DNA from: CBDAUN01 sp965214615
GTDB lineage: Bacteria; Pseudomonadota; Gammaproteobacteria; Arenicellales; JAJDZL01
Direction: 5' to 3'
DNA: 64,000 bases
Assembly (NCBI GenBank): GCA_965214615.1
Contig: OZ243952.1
Span: 3,162,001 to 3,226,000, forward strand
Below, piece by piece: positions 34,804 through 42,601 of the stretch. Position numbers and translations under genes: made by a program. The notes beneath the pieces were generated by a model that worked only from the letters and a program-made list of their open reading frames with translations, was not told where the DNA came from and ran no database searches. Position 1 is the stretch's first letter, and the number at the start of each line of letters is the position of its first letter.

Positions 34804-35184
34804 ATGGTCGATCGAAATGAATTAGAGGATAAGGGCGAAGTATTCGGTCGCTTCGGCGACGAGGACTATGACGGGATCAAGGAAGGCAACGGCAAGATTC
34901 CGTGGTGGCTTGTACTGATCGTCGGCGTCACTATTTTTCAGGCGTTTCTTTGGACAATGCCTTGGCCGGGATTCGGTCAGCGCTACGATTCGGTCACCAC
35001 GACATTCGTCAGCGCGACCGGAATGCAGCCCTGGTGGGACTGGGGCTACTACATGGTGCTGTTCCAGATCATTATCGTAATGACTTCCATTTCCGGAATT
35101 ATCTGGTACATCAATATTCAAAAGTGGAAAGAGCGCGACGATCAGAAAAAGCAGGAACAGTCGCAGGAGGATGCACCGCATTAG
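34804..35184 (+). CDS. CcoP-like membrane anchor without cytochrome domains
   Basis: 126 residues with AAGGAG upstream. The N-terminal DEDYDGIKEGNGKIPWWLVL resembles the start of CcoP (D-G-I-x-E...P-x-WW), followed by two helices and a charged tail; there is no CxxCH. Canonical CcoP carries two heme domains after this anchor. Here the heme domains seem to be on separate genes at 35448 and 36100. Confidence 0.65.
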   Translation: MVDRNELEDKGEVFGRFGDEDYDGIKEGNGKIPWWLVLIVGVTIFQAFLWTMPWPGFGQRYDSVTTTFVSATGMQPWWDWGYYMVLFQIIIVMTSISGIIWYINIQKWKERDDQKKQEQSQEDAPH

Positions 35185-35205
35185 CGCATCGCCGAGCCGT
35201 TTTTC

Positions 35206-35412
35206 GTGCAATTCACAGACCAGATATCGGCACTGATTTTCCTATTAATTCTGATCGGTGTCTTTGTCTATGTGATTATGTCCAAGTTCGTAATCGGACG
35301 GCTTTCCAGCTTGAAGACTGCTGAACGGATCATTCTCATATTCGGTTTGCTGGGCATCGCCATGGTTGTCGTGTACGCAGCGGTTGAACTGCTGTTTCAC
35401 GTTGTATTCTAA
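35206..35412 (+). CDS. Small two-helix membrane protein of the oxidase cluster
   Basis: 68 residues from GTG 35206: MQFTDQISALIFLLILIGVF, a short basic loop and a second helix IILIFGLLGIAMVVVYAAVE. No family recognised. Position between the CcoP-like anchor and cytochrome genes suggests a small subunit. Confidence 0.55.
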   Translation: MQFTDQISALIFLLILIGVFVYVIMSKFVIGRLSSLKTAERIILIFGLLGIAMVVVYAAVELLFHVVF

Positions 35413-35447
35413 ATCCACTGCATTGCGAGCCGACCGCGGAAGGAATC

Positions 35448-35900
35448 GTGAAACTCGGAGAGAAAATCGTTTTTGGATTTGCCGCTGTCGTGGTCATTGC
35501 CGCCGGAGCCAGAGGCTATCAGGTGATAACGGCAGAGCAGCCGAGCATGCCCAAGCACTACTACGAGTGGGACCAGACCGGGCTTGACGGGCACTATCTT
35601 TATCGCGAGCTTGGCTGCAAGAACTGTCACCGGTCGATGGGCACAGGGGAAGTCGGGGTTGCCCCGGTTCTCGACGGCGTCGGTACACGCAGAACGCCTG
35701 AGTGGCTGCAGCAGTATCTGGCCGACCCGGGATCCCTGGTAGAGGGCACAGCGCATGACGGATCGTTCGCGCCTGATTTTAGAAGCTATGACAATGCGCA
35801 GCGCGAACTTCTAGCGGCCTATCTTGTCGGACTGCGGGCGAATCCGAATTCTCCGAACTATCCCAGGCAGAAGCCTCCGGAGAATCAACCGAACCAATAA
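35448..35900 (+). CDS. Membrane-anchored monoheme cytochrome c lacking a distal Met
   Basis: 150 residues from GTG 35448 with GGAAGGA upstream. One N-terminal helix and heme site CKNCH near residue 57, followed by VAPVLDGVGTRRTPEWLQQYL. It parallels the 36100 cytochrome, but where that protein has MPPYDHL this one has FAPDFRSYDN; the only Met after the heme site is three residues beyond it. The sixth ligand is therefore unclear. Probable CcoP heme-domain equivalent. Confidence 0.75.
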   Translation: MKLGEKIVFGFAAVVVIAAGARGYQVITAEQPSMPKHYYEWDQTGLDGHYLYRELGCKNCHRSMGTGEVGVAPVLDGVGTRRTPEWLQQYLADPGSLVEGTAHDGSFAPDFRSYDNAQRELLAAYLVGLRANPNSPNYPRQKPPENQPNQ

Positions 35901-35922
35901 TTTAAGCCAAGGGGAAACTGTC

Positions 35923-36084
35923 ATGAACGGCGAACTTCTAATCCCGTACATCTGGGCTGGCACCGGCCTGATCATGCTGATCGGGATTGTGCTGGTGATC
36001 TACTGGGCGTACCGACACAACCAGTTTGATGAAAATATCAAGGATCAGATATTTACCGAAGGCGACGATGACCGCTACGGATAG
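35923..36084 (+). CDS. CcoS-like small membrane protein
   Basis: 53 residues: MNGELLIPYIWAGTGLIMLI, then VIYWAYRHNQFDENIKDQIF and an acidic GDDDRYG end. The W-A-x-R-x-x-Q-F-D pattern and acidic tail resemble CcoS, a cbb3 oxidase assembly factor. Ribosome site AAGGGGA ten bases upstream. A structural CcoQ-like role is the alternative. Confidence 0.62.
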   Translation: MNGELLIPYIWAGTGLIMLIGIVLVIYWAYRHNQFDENIKDQIFTEGDDDRYG

Positions 36085-36099
36085 CGGCGAGACACTGCG

Positions 36100-36510
36100 G
36101 TGAAGCTGTCAGGCGGCGAAATCGTCGTCATTGCAGGATCAGCGGCAATCATCGCGTTTGCGGCCGTAGTCGGCGGCGTCATCTATCTCAAGCCGCCCCC
36201 GGTGCGATTTGCCTATGTCGAGACGCCGCATACAATCCAAGGCGAATCGGTATACCGGCGCGAAGGGTGCCTGTCGTGCCACGAGATATTCGGCAACGGA
36301 GCTTCATACGGTCCGAGTCTGGACGGTGTCGGAAGCAAGCGCGACAGTGAATGGCTGCGCCGCTATCTGAAAGCGCCGTGGCCCGGGGTTAGCGCCAAGC
36401 CCTACCGGCTGAGGATGCCTCCGTACGACCACCTGGAGCAAGACGATCTGAAAGCGCTGATCGCCTATCTGTCTGCTTTGAAAAGAGGCGACGCCGAAAG
36501 AGGCGACTAG
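36100..36510 (+). CDS. Membrane-anchored monoheme cytochrome c
   Basis: 136 residues from GTG 36100. N-terminal helix (IVVIAGSAAIIAFAAVVGGVIYL), heme site CLSCH near residue 57, SLDGVGSKRDSEWLRRYLKAP and distal Met in RMPPYDHLEQ. Paralogue of the 35448 cytochrome. Last plus-strand gene before the divergent control region. Confidence 0.8.
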   Translation: MKLSGGEIVVIAGSAAIIAFAAVVGGVIYLKPPPVRFAYVETPHTIQGESVYRREGCLSCHEIFGNGASYGPSLDGVGSKRDSEWLRRYLKAPWPGVSAKPYRLRMPPYDHLEQDDLKALIAYLSALKRGDAERGD

Positions 36511-36647
36511 GACTGATACCGGTTTTCCTTGTCCTTGTCGATCAGGCCGGTGCCGATGCATGCCCAGGGGACGACGGCAAGCGCAATGGAACCGCCCAGT
36601 CCGAATACAATCAGGGCGCCGATGATCAGAGGAGGTAATTCTTGCAT
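36507..36647 (-). CDS. Small single-helix membrane protein (46 residues), convergent with cytochrome gene
   Basis: Minus-strand frame MQELPPLIIGALIVFGLGGS, then IALAVVPWACIGTGLIDKDK and a short polar end. One helix, plausible composition, ATG start, but no clear ribosome site. Its stop overlaps the cytochrome stop on the other strand. Size resembles small oxidase subunits such as CcoQ. It is divergent from the thioredoxin-like lipoprotein gene with an inverted repeat between them. Confidence 0.45.
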   Translation of the reverse strand: MQELPPLIIGALIVFGLGGSIALAVVPWACIGTGLIDKDKENRYQS

Positions 36648-36670
36648 GATATTTGAACCGGATTCAATTT

Positions 36671-36692
36671 ATACTTGAGTCTGACCAAGTAT
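36671..36692. promoter_or_regulatory. Inverted repeat in divergent promoter region
   Basis: ATACTTG (36671-36677) and CAAGTAT (36686-36692) form a perfect 7-bp inverted repeat with an 8-base spacer, in the 70-base gap between the small minus-strand gene and the lipoprotein gene. The arms resemble half-sites of Rrf2-family regulators such as IscR. The binding protein is not known. Confidence 0.5.
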
Positions 36693-36717
36693 ATTCCAAT
36701 TAACGAAGTTGTCAACG

Positions 36718-37227
36718 ATGAAACGGATTATTCTAATTTTAAGCTCAGTCGCGCTTGCGCTGGCCGTATCGGCCTGCCAGGACAACACCGGCGTTCCTGG
36801 CGGCAAGCTGAGAATCGGCGACAAAGCACCGCCTAGCACCAATTTGACCGTCGAAGATCCCAGCCAATGGCATCAGGTCTCCACCATGGATACCAAGGTG
36901 CCGTTGTATGAATGGAAGATTGCGGACCTGATCAAGCAGGGAAAGCCGTTTCTCGCGGTATTCGGAACGCCGCAGCACTGTACCATGTGCGTCGATCAAA
37001 TACGCCGGGTCGCAGTCATGGAAGAGAAATTCGGAGACCGCTTCGCTTTTGTACATATCGACGGATACAAGGACAGCCGCGTGTGGGTTGAATGGGGCGT
37101 CAAGGGTGAACCTTGGACTTATTTCGTCGATCAAAGTGGCGAGGTCACTGAAATTCTGCCCGGTCAGACCGAACTCGGACTGCTTGAACGAAATATCGAG
37201 CAGTTGATGCAGGACCAGTCCGGATGA
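36718..37227 (+). CDS. Thioredoxin-fold lipoprotein (SCO/TlpA-like)
   Basis: 169 residues from ATG 36718 with a lipobox (LAVSAC, Cys near residue 20). A C-x-x-C site lies in GTPQHCTMCVDQIRRV near residue 92, within a thioredoxin-like fold (FLAVFGTPQHC, FAFVHIDGY, GEPWTYFVDQSGEV). SCO and TlpA proteins reduce or deliver copper to oxidase sites, so copper insertion is a reasonable inference here. Overlaps the next gene by four bases. Confidence 0.72.
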   Translation: MKRIILILSSVALALAVSACQDNTGVPGGKLRIGDKAPPSTNLTVEDPSQWHQVSTMDTKVPLYEWKIADLIKQGKPFLAVFGTPQHCTMCVDQIRRVAVMEEKFGDRFAFVHIDGYKDSRVWVEWGVKGEPWTYFVDQSGEVTEILPGQTELGLLERNIEQLMQDQSG

Positions 37228-37463
37228 TGGCTGCACCCCGTCTTGCAAGCTTGATTGGCGTCGCAACATTTGCGGCGCTGCTTCCGGCCTTGGCACAGGC
37301 TCAGATCAACCCGTATGTCTACGTGCGCATGTCGCTTGGGGTGCCGTGGTTTCTTTATTTCGTTTTTCTGGCATGCATTCTCATTCCGTTCGCGCTTTTG
37401 ATCATCCTTGCCTGGCGCCGGCACTTAAGCGGTACCGAAGCAGATGAAGAAACGGGGGGATGA
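37224..37463 (+). CDS. Small membrane protein of the oxidase cluster
   Basis: 79 residues: signal-like N-terminus (ASLIGVATFAALLPALAQAQ) and a second helix (PWFLYFVFLACILIPFALLIILAW) with a short acidic tail. ATGA overlap with the lipoprotein gene and 20-base overlap with the following gene indicate translational coupling. No family recognised. Confidence 0.6.
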   Translation: MMAAPRLASLIGVATFAALLPALAQAQINPYVYVRMSLGVPWFLYFVFLACILIPFALLIILAWRRHLSGTEADEETGG

Positions 37464-37626
37464 CCATTCTCGAATCTGGCTTATGGGACGATTTCTACGT
37501 ATTTTTCTGCCGCTGATTCTACTGGCGGTATTTGTCGTCATCGCGCTTTTCGTCATCAATTCACTCGAATCGATGGAGTTGATGGAGACCACCAAGCGCG
37601 CCGGGCCGACGCTGCTGAATCAATAA
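37444..37626 (+). CDS. Small single-helix protein of the oxidase cluster
   Basis: 60 residues: basic N-terminus, one helix (FLRIFLPLILLAVFVVIALFVI), then ESMELMETTKRAGPTLLNQ outside. ATG lies inside the previous gene. No family recognised; last plus-strand gene of this block. Confidence 0.55.
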   Translation: MKKRGDDHSRIWLMGRFLRIFLPLILLAVFVVIALFVINSLESMELMETTKRAGPTLLNQ

Positions 37627-37632
37627 TTCGGA

Positions 37633-37705
37633 CCGCCTTGGCTGTTTAGTGCGAAGGTTGCGTGTGCATCCTTCGGCAAGCAATCAAGGGACAGCAGCCA
37701 AGCGG
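37633..37705. other. Nested inverted-repeat element, possible structured RNA or terminator
   Basis: Outer arms CTTGGCTG (37637-37644) and CAGCCAAG (37695-37702), extendable to CCGC/CGG with one bulge, enclose an inner pair CGAAGG (37652-37657)/CCTTCG (37670-37675). It lies seven bases after the last small gene. No T-tract follows. The rest of the interval to 38008 shows nothing recognisable. Confidence 0.45.
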
Positions 37706-38008
37706 CACATGGCTGTGCCCCTTCATTGTGCCAATTGCCGCATCACCGGGTTAACCGGCATGCCCATCGTATAAAGCTGTTTGCATGGTGACTTGATGGA
37801 CGATTTGGAACTGCGTCAAAAGCAATGGTGTTCCGAACCTTCCGTACACAGCGGAAAGTCAACCAGACCGGATTCTGCATAGGAAGATTAGCGCGGCTTT
37901 TGCTTCAAATGACCTGCCCCTATAAGGAACGTGAATCAAGCGCAATTTGCGACGAACGGCACACTGCAATGGCAGCGCTGCACAAACCGAATACAGACAT
38001 GAGAAAAC

Positions 38009-38749
38009 TTATGGCAGCCGTACCGTCTCGGATTCACGCGGATCCAACTCAACGACAGCCTCATTCGTGATCATTCCCGCCTCCCAAACCAGCAGCCGGT
38101 ACTTGCCCGGCGCGATACGCGTCCATTTGACACTTCCCGGCATAGAAAAGACTCGGTAGTAGTCGTTTGCCGGTACCAATATCCAAGCCTGCATTCCCGG
38201 GTGCAAATCGCATCGGACATTCAGCATTCCCGATGCCGCCAGAGGCTTTCGAACCGATACCGACCGCAGCGGGGTTGCCACATTGAAGACCGTATCGCCG
38301 CGACTGGTGACATGGGCGTTGTGCAAGTACGAGTCGCGATTTTCGATTTCGATGACACTTCCCGGGCGAACCACTTGCACAGCCGGCTTAAATACACTGC
38401 CCTCAATCACGAGACTCGCCACTTCGCCGCTTGGTTCGCCCGCATGCGCCGGTGCAGACCAGCGCTCCATGTAGACGACAGCCGGCGCGGATATAATCGA
38501 TTCAAGATTTACGATCAGGCTGGCGCCGGCGCGGTCTGCGGATCGTGTCGGAAACCGATACTCGTAGCGGATGGACAGCAGCACAGCTGCGATTGCAAGC
38601 ATTGCAATTGAAACGCTCAGGGCTATTCGTCTTCGCGAGCCGGACGGCTTGCGATTCGGAGAAGCCTCAGTCGCTTTCCGACGACGCTGCCGGTCCCTTC
38701 GAACCTGGTCGAATCGTTGAACAAACAGTCGGTAAAGCAAGCGTAGCAT
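38009..38749 (-). CDS. Membrane-anchored cupredoxin-like protein
   Basis: 246 residues: basic cytoplasmic start, one helix (IALSVSIAMLAIAAVLLSI, residues 42-60), then a periplasmic beta domain with His143, Cys180, His183 and Met186 (YLHNAH ... VRCDLHPGM). The 37-3-3 ligand spacing is identical to the 27969-28679 protein, although the rest has diverged. A carboxypeptidase-regulatory-like end (IAPGKYRLLVWEAG) follows. Divergent from norQ. Confidence 0.7.
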   Translation of the reverse strand: MLRLLYRLFVQRFDQVRRDRQRRRKATEASPNRKPSGSRRRIALSVSIAMLAIAAVLLSIRYEYRFPTRSADRAGASLIVNLESIISAPAVVYMERWSAPAHAGEPSGEVASLVIEGSVFKPAVQVVRPGSVIEIENRDSYLHNAHVTSRGDTVFNVATPLRSVSVRKPLAASGMLNVRCDLHPGMQAWILVPANDYYRVFSMPGSVKWTRIAPGKYRLLVWEAGMITNEAVVELDPRESETVRLP

Positions 38750-38853
38750 TGGGTATGGTCACCACGGGACGGCACGTCATTGCCAGCATAATAGAACCGG
38801 ATCGTACACGTTGCAAATCGCACTTCAGCGTGCTGCGCACGCAGCAATAGGCG

Positions 38854-39642
38854 ATGACTGGTCCGGCACCCTATTATCTGGCGCTCGACGATGAGATCGA
38901 AGTGTTCGATTCGGCCTATCGACGGCAGATGGCTTTGCTGCTCAAGGGCCCCACGGGTTGCGGCAAGACGCGCTTTGTGCGACACATGGCAGCTGTGCTC
39001 GGACGCCCGCTGTTTACCGTCGCATGCCACGACGAACTGTCGGCATCGGATCTTCTGGGACGATTTCTGATCAAGGGCAGCGAAACCACATGGCAGGACG
39101 GTCCGCTGACCAAGGCGGTTCGCGAAGGCGGAATCTGCTATCTGGACGAAATCGTCGAATCGCGCAAGGATACCACCGTGGTGATTCACCCGCTGTGCGA
39201 TGATCGAAGAACGCTGTATCTCGACAAGACCGGAGAAGTGATCGAGGCGCCTGCGGAATTCATGCTGGTCGCGTCATTCAATCCGGGCTATCAGAATTTG
39301 TTCAAGAATCTGAAGCAGAGTACCCGTCAGCGCTTCGTTTCTGTCACCTTTGATTTTCCGCCGCAGCGCGAAGAAATCGAAATCGTCGTCCGCGAGTCCG
39401 GAGTCGATGCATCAATCGCCGAACCGCTGGTACGGCTCGGACGCAGGCTCCGCGAAGTCGAGGGCCGCGACCTTGACGAAGTGGCATCGACTCGTCTTCT
39501 GGTTCACGCCGCGCATCTGATTCGCCAGGGGATTGCGCCGCGGCGCGCCTGCCGTGCCGCTCTGGCTGATGTCCTGACAGACGATCCGGCAGTGCGCGAA
39601 GGATTGATCGAGATCGCCAACGCCTATTTCGCCGATGAATAG
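38854..39642 (+). CDS. norQ: MoxR-type AAA+ ATPase NorQ/CbbQ
   Basis: 262 residues. Walker A LLKGPTGCGKTRFVRHMA near residue 30, Walker B GGICYLDEIVESR near 92, sensor ASFNPGYQNLFKNLKQSTRQRFV near 140. With NorD-type partners these ATPases help insert metals in NO reductase or remodel Rubisco. No Rubisco or norCB is in the window, so the neighbouring oxidase is the probable client. Overlaps norD by eight bases. Confidence 0.88.
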   Translation: MTGPAPYYLALDDEIEVFDSAYRRQMALLLKGPTGCGKTRFVRHMAAVLGRPLFTVACHDELSASDLLGRFLIKGSETTWQDGPLTKAVREGGICYLDEIVESRKDTTVVIHPLCDDRRTLYLDKTGEVIEAPAEFMLVASFNPGYQNLFKNLKQSTRQRFVSVTFDFPPQREEIEIVVRESGVDASIAEPLVRLGRRLREVEGRDLDEVASTRLLVHAAHLIRQGIAPRRACRAALADVLTDDPAVREGLIEIANAYFADE

Positions 39643-41362
39643 CCTTCCCGCACTCGGGGTGCAAATCGTATGGCACAGTGTTCTTTACGGTCTTGCCGGG
39701 CGGCTGCGCCATCCGCATGCCGGCGTATCGGGAAAGCAGATGTGGCGCAGCCTGAATCTCTACTATCATGCGCTCGGCGGAGACCTGGGCAGTGCAATTG
39801 ACGGAACATCGCTGAACCGTTCGTCCGATTCGGTGCAGTTGAAAACCCACCGCGGCCTGGATCTGCAGGCATGGTCGGAATCAGGAACGCTGCACTTGCC
39901 GCATCGGATTAACCGGTTTTCATCTGCCGACCTGAATCGGGAACTGTACTACTGGCTGACCGCCTATCTCGCGGCCGGCGAAGCATTGCCCGGTTCGGAA
40001 AATCTCGCGCCCGGCGTCCGCCATCTGGCGCAAGGCGTTGCAGCCAGCGCCAGCGTGCTGCGACAATTTCCGACTCTTGAACCGCGATACCGCCGTCTTT
40101 GCGCCGAAGAATTGAACCAGCGCCGGAGCGCAGTGCCCGATTCCGGATCGACAAACCCGAGCAAAATCCTTGAATCCGCATTTCGACACGCCTTGGGCAG
40201 CGAGCGTCCTTTGAACAACGCCTATCTTGCGGATCTGATCCGGCGCGCCCGCAATCGCGAGCCGGTTGAACCGTGCCCGGAGTGGAATTCGCAAATTGTG
40301 CCGTTCTTGCCGGTACCGCTTTGGTCTTTCAAATCCCCGGCGACGCCTGGAATTCGAATTCCCTGGCTCCGACGCAGGCTCAAGCCAAGTGCCGACGGAT
40401 CGATCAAGGAATTGCGCGATCCGGCATTCGACCCGACGCACGAGACGCCGCCGCTTGCGGGACGGCCTGCACGGGATCTTTCAACCTATCCGGAATGGGA
40501 TTGCTTCGAAAACGCCTATAAGCCGGATTGGTGCCGTGTCACAGAGCGAACCCCCAATCCCGGCAGCCATGCGGCGGCAGATACCGGTTTCGAGGAACTG
40601 GCAAGCAGGGTGCGCAGGCGCTATGCCCTGATTCAGCCTGAAGCGCAGTGGCACCGAAATTTGGAATCCGGTGCGGAACTCGACATTGACGCCTATGTCG
40701 CCGCCTACAGCGATGCGAAAGGATGCGGGCGCGGCGACTACAGATGCTACCGCGAATCCCGGCAGCGTTTCCGGGATTTATCGGTCGCGGTGCTTCTAGA
40801 CGCATCCCGCTCCACCGACGCGTGGATCGGCGACAGTCGCGTCATTGACGTTGCCAAGCAATCGGTCGCGGTGCTTTCGCACGTTCTGGACTCGAGTGCC
40901 GATCAGTTCGCACTGTATGGTTTTTCGAGTGACAGCCGCCTGCGGGTACGCTGCGAGCGGATCAAGGATTTTGACGAGCCATACGACGCAACGGCCCGGA
41001 ACAGGCTTTTGTCGATGCAGCCGGCCAACTACACGCGGATGGGGGCGGCCATCCGTCATGTAGGTTCGAAACTCGCTCAGCGCATGACGCAGAAAAGGCT
41101 ACTGCTGGTGCTTGGCGACGGCAGGCCGCACGATCCGACCGACCGCTATGAGGGAAGGTATGCGATGGAAGACACGAAACGGGCGATACGCGAGTTGCGA
41201 CGGCGCCACATTCATTGCTTCGGCCTTACGGTTGACAGTCAGGGCAGGAGCTATGTGCGCGATCTTTTCGGGCCGGGCGGCTACGCTGTGTATTCGCGTC
41301 TGGAATCGCTTCCGGACGCGCTGCCGCACTTGTACGTGCAATTGACCGGCCTGTCAAACTAA
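39635..41362 (+). CDS. norD: NorD/CbbO-like von Willebrand factor A protein
   Basis: 575 residues. The C-terminal 200 form a VWA domain with a complete MIDAS: DASRST near residue 388, Thr in ANYTRMG and Asp in LVLGDGRPHD. The N-terminal 350 residues match NorD-type scaffolds (LNLYYHALGG, YWLTAYLAAGE). Acts with the NorQ ATPase encoded by the overlapping gene. Confidence 0.86.
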   Translation: MNSLPALGVQIVWHSVLYGLAGRLRHPHAGVSGKQMWRSLNLYYHALGGDLGSAIDGTSLNRSSDSVQLKTHRGLDLQAWSESGTLHLPHRINRFSSADLNRELYYWLTAYLAAGEALPGSENLAPGVRHLAQGVAASASVLRQFPTLEPRYRRLCAEELNQRRSAVPDSGSTNPSKILESAFRHALGSERPLNNAYLADLIRRARNREPVEPCPEWNSQIVPFLPVPLWSFKSPATPGIRIPWLRRRLKPSADGSIKELRDPAFDPTHETPPLAGRPARDLSTYPEWDCFENAYKPDWCRVTERTPNPGSHAAADTGFEELASRVRRRYALIQPEAQWHRNLESGAELDIDAYVAAYSDAKGCGRGDYRCYRESRQRFRDLSVAVLLDASRSTDAWIGDSRVIDVAKQSVAVLSHVLDSSADQFALYGFSSDSRLRVRCERIKDFDEPYDATARNRLLSMQPANYTRMGAAIRHVGSKLAQRMTQKRLLLVLGDGRPHDPTDRYEGRYAMEDTKRAIRELRRRHIHCFGLTVDSQGRSYVRDLFGPGGYAVYSRLESLPDALPHLYVQLTGLSN

Positions 41363-41377
41363 GGTGTCGTTGGCCGC

Positions 41378-42601
41378 ATGAAGCGTCGATTGATACTGAT
41401 TGCAGCGTTTGCAGCGGCGCTGCTGCCGCAACCTTCAATACATGCAGCCGGCGACGGAGCTGTGATGCTGGTCGGCGGAACACTTGCGCTGAACAAAGGG
41501 GTAATCTGGCGTAACTTGACGAAAATTGCGAACCGTAGAGAAGGAGAAAACCTTGTCGTCGCAGCGGCGCACGCCAGACCGCGAATGTTCGGAGAGTTCG
41601 CCTTGCGCGCCTTTGAGCGCTACGGCGAAACGGCGCAGCTCGTTCCGTTGGCCGAAACCTTTCAGGAATTTTCGACCGATCATCGGCTTGCTGTCAAGGA
41701 CCATGAGCTTGCAAGCAGAATTCGGCAGTCAAGATCAGTCTTTTTTGTCGGCGGCGCGCCGCAAAGGCTTGCACACGTGCTGCTTGACGACAGCGGTTCG
41801 CCAACCGACGCGGCCGACGCGGTACGGCATGTGCATCGAAGCGGCGGGCTGATCATTGGCGGCATTCCGGGCGTCGCTGGCGCAGCAACCCGTGTCGATC
41901 CCATGGATGCATTGCGGCACTGGAAAATCGATTCGGACCAGCTTTATCGCGGTCTCGATCTGATGGACGGAATGCTGGTCGATCAGCTTTTTTTTGCGCC
42001 CGGACGACTGGCGATCACTTTGATCGTCATGCATCAGCTCGACATCGATCTTGGAATCGGCGTCGACTTTGATACAGCAGCCGTGATTCACGGCGATACC
42101 GTCGAAGTCATCGGGGAGCGCGGCGTGGTTGCGATTGACATGACTCAGACAACAGCGCAGGCGACAGCATCCGGAATGCATCTCAAGGGCATTCGCCTAA
42201 GCTATCTGGAAAGTGGCGACCGCTTCGACATCGGAGCCTTGAAGACAGTTCCGCATGCGCACAAACTCGGGGAATTCGACCTGAATCCGCTTCCGCCTGC
42301 ACCTGATGCCGCTTTTTCTGCGGTTTCAAGAGAGATTCTGCTGCCAGGAGAGCTCAAGAGCATTATGCTCGCAGCAGTCGAAGGAGAAACCGGACAGGCG
42401 GCAGGCTATGCATACTTTCCGGGATCGCAGGCGGGCTATCGTTTTCGCTTCTATGCCGGGCAAGATACGAAAGGATGGCTTTCGGCCTATACGGGAGACC
42501 TCGGGCAGACTCTGGCCCATGTCTATCTTGACATCGAGCCGGTCGGAAACGTGCTGTCGGGCGGCGCGTTCAACAAACTTGCATTGAATGCAGGCGACTG
42601 A
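41378..42601 (+). CDS. Cyanophycinase-like (peptidase S51) protein, catalytic Ser apparently lost
   Basis: 407 residues with a signal peptide ending near IHAA. S51 features: VMLVGGTLALN near residue 30, VFFVGGAPQRLAHVLLD near 122, and GLDLMDGMLVDQLFF...GIGVDFDTAAVIHGDTVEVIG in the second half. The nucleophile elbow, normally G-T-S-A-G-A, reads GGIPGVAGAA at 160-169, with no Ser. The extra 130 C-terminal residues have no recognised domain. Likely a non-catalytic or altered periplasmic member. Fifteen bases after norD. Confidence 0.72.
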   Translation: MKRRLILIAAFAAALLPQPSIHAAGDGAVMLVGGTLALNKGVIWRNLTKIANRREGENLVVAAAHARPRMFGEFALRAFERYGETAQLVPLAETFQEFSTDHRLAVKDHELASRIRQSRSVFFVGGAPQRLAHVLLDDSGSPTDAADAVRHVHRSGGLIIGGIPGVAGAATRVDPMDALRHWKIDSDQLYRGLDLMDGMLVDQLFFAPGRLAITLIVMHQLDIDLGIGVDFDTAAVIHGDTVEVIGERGVVAIDMTQTTAQATASGMHLKGIRLSYLESGDRFDIGALKTVPHAHKLGEFDLNPLPPAPDAAFSAVSREILLPGELKSIMLAAVEGETGQAAGYAYFPGSQAGYRFRFYAGQDTKGWLSAYTGDLGQTLAHVYLDIEPVGNVLSGGAFNKLALNAGD

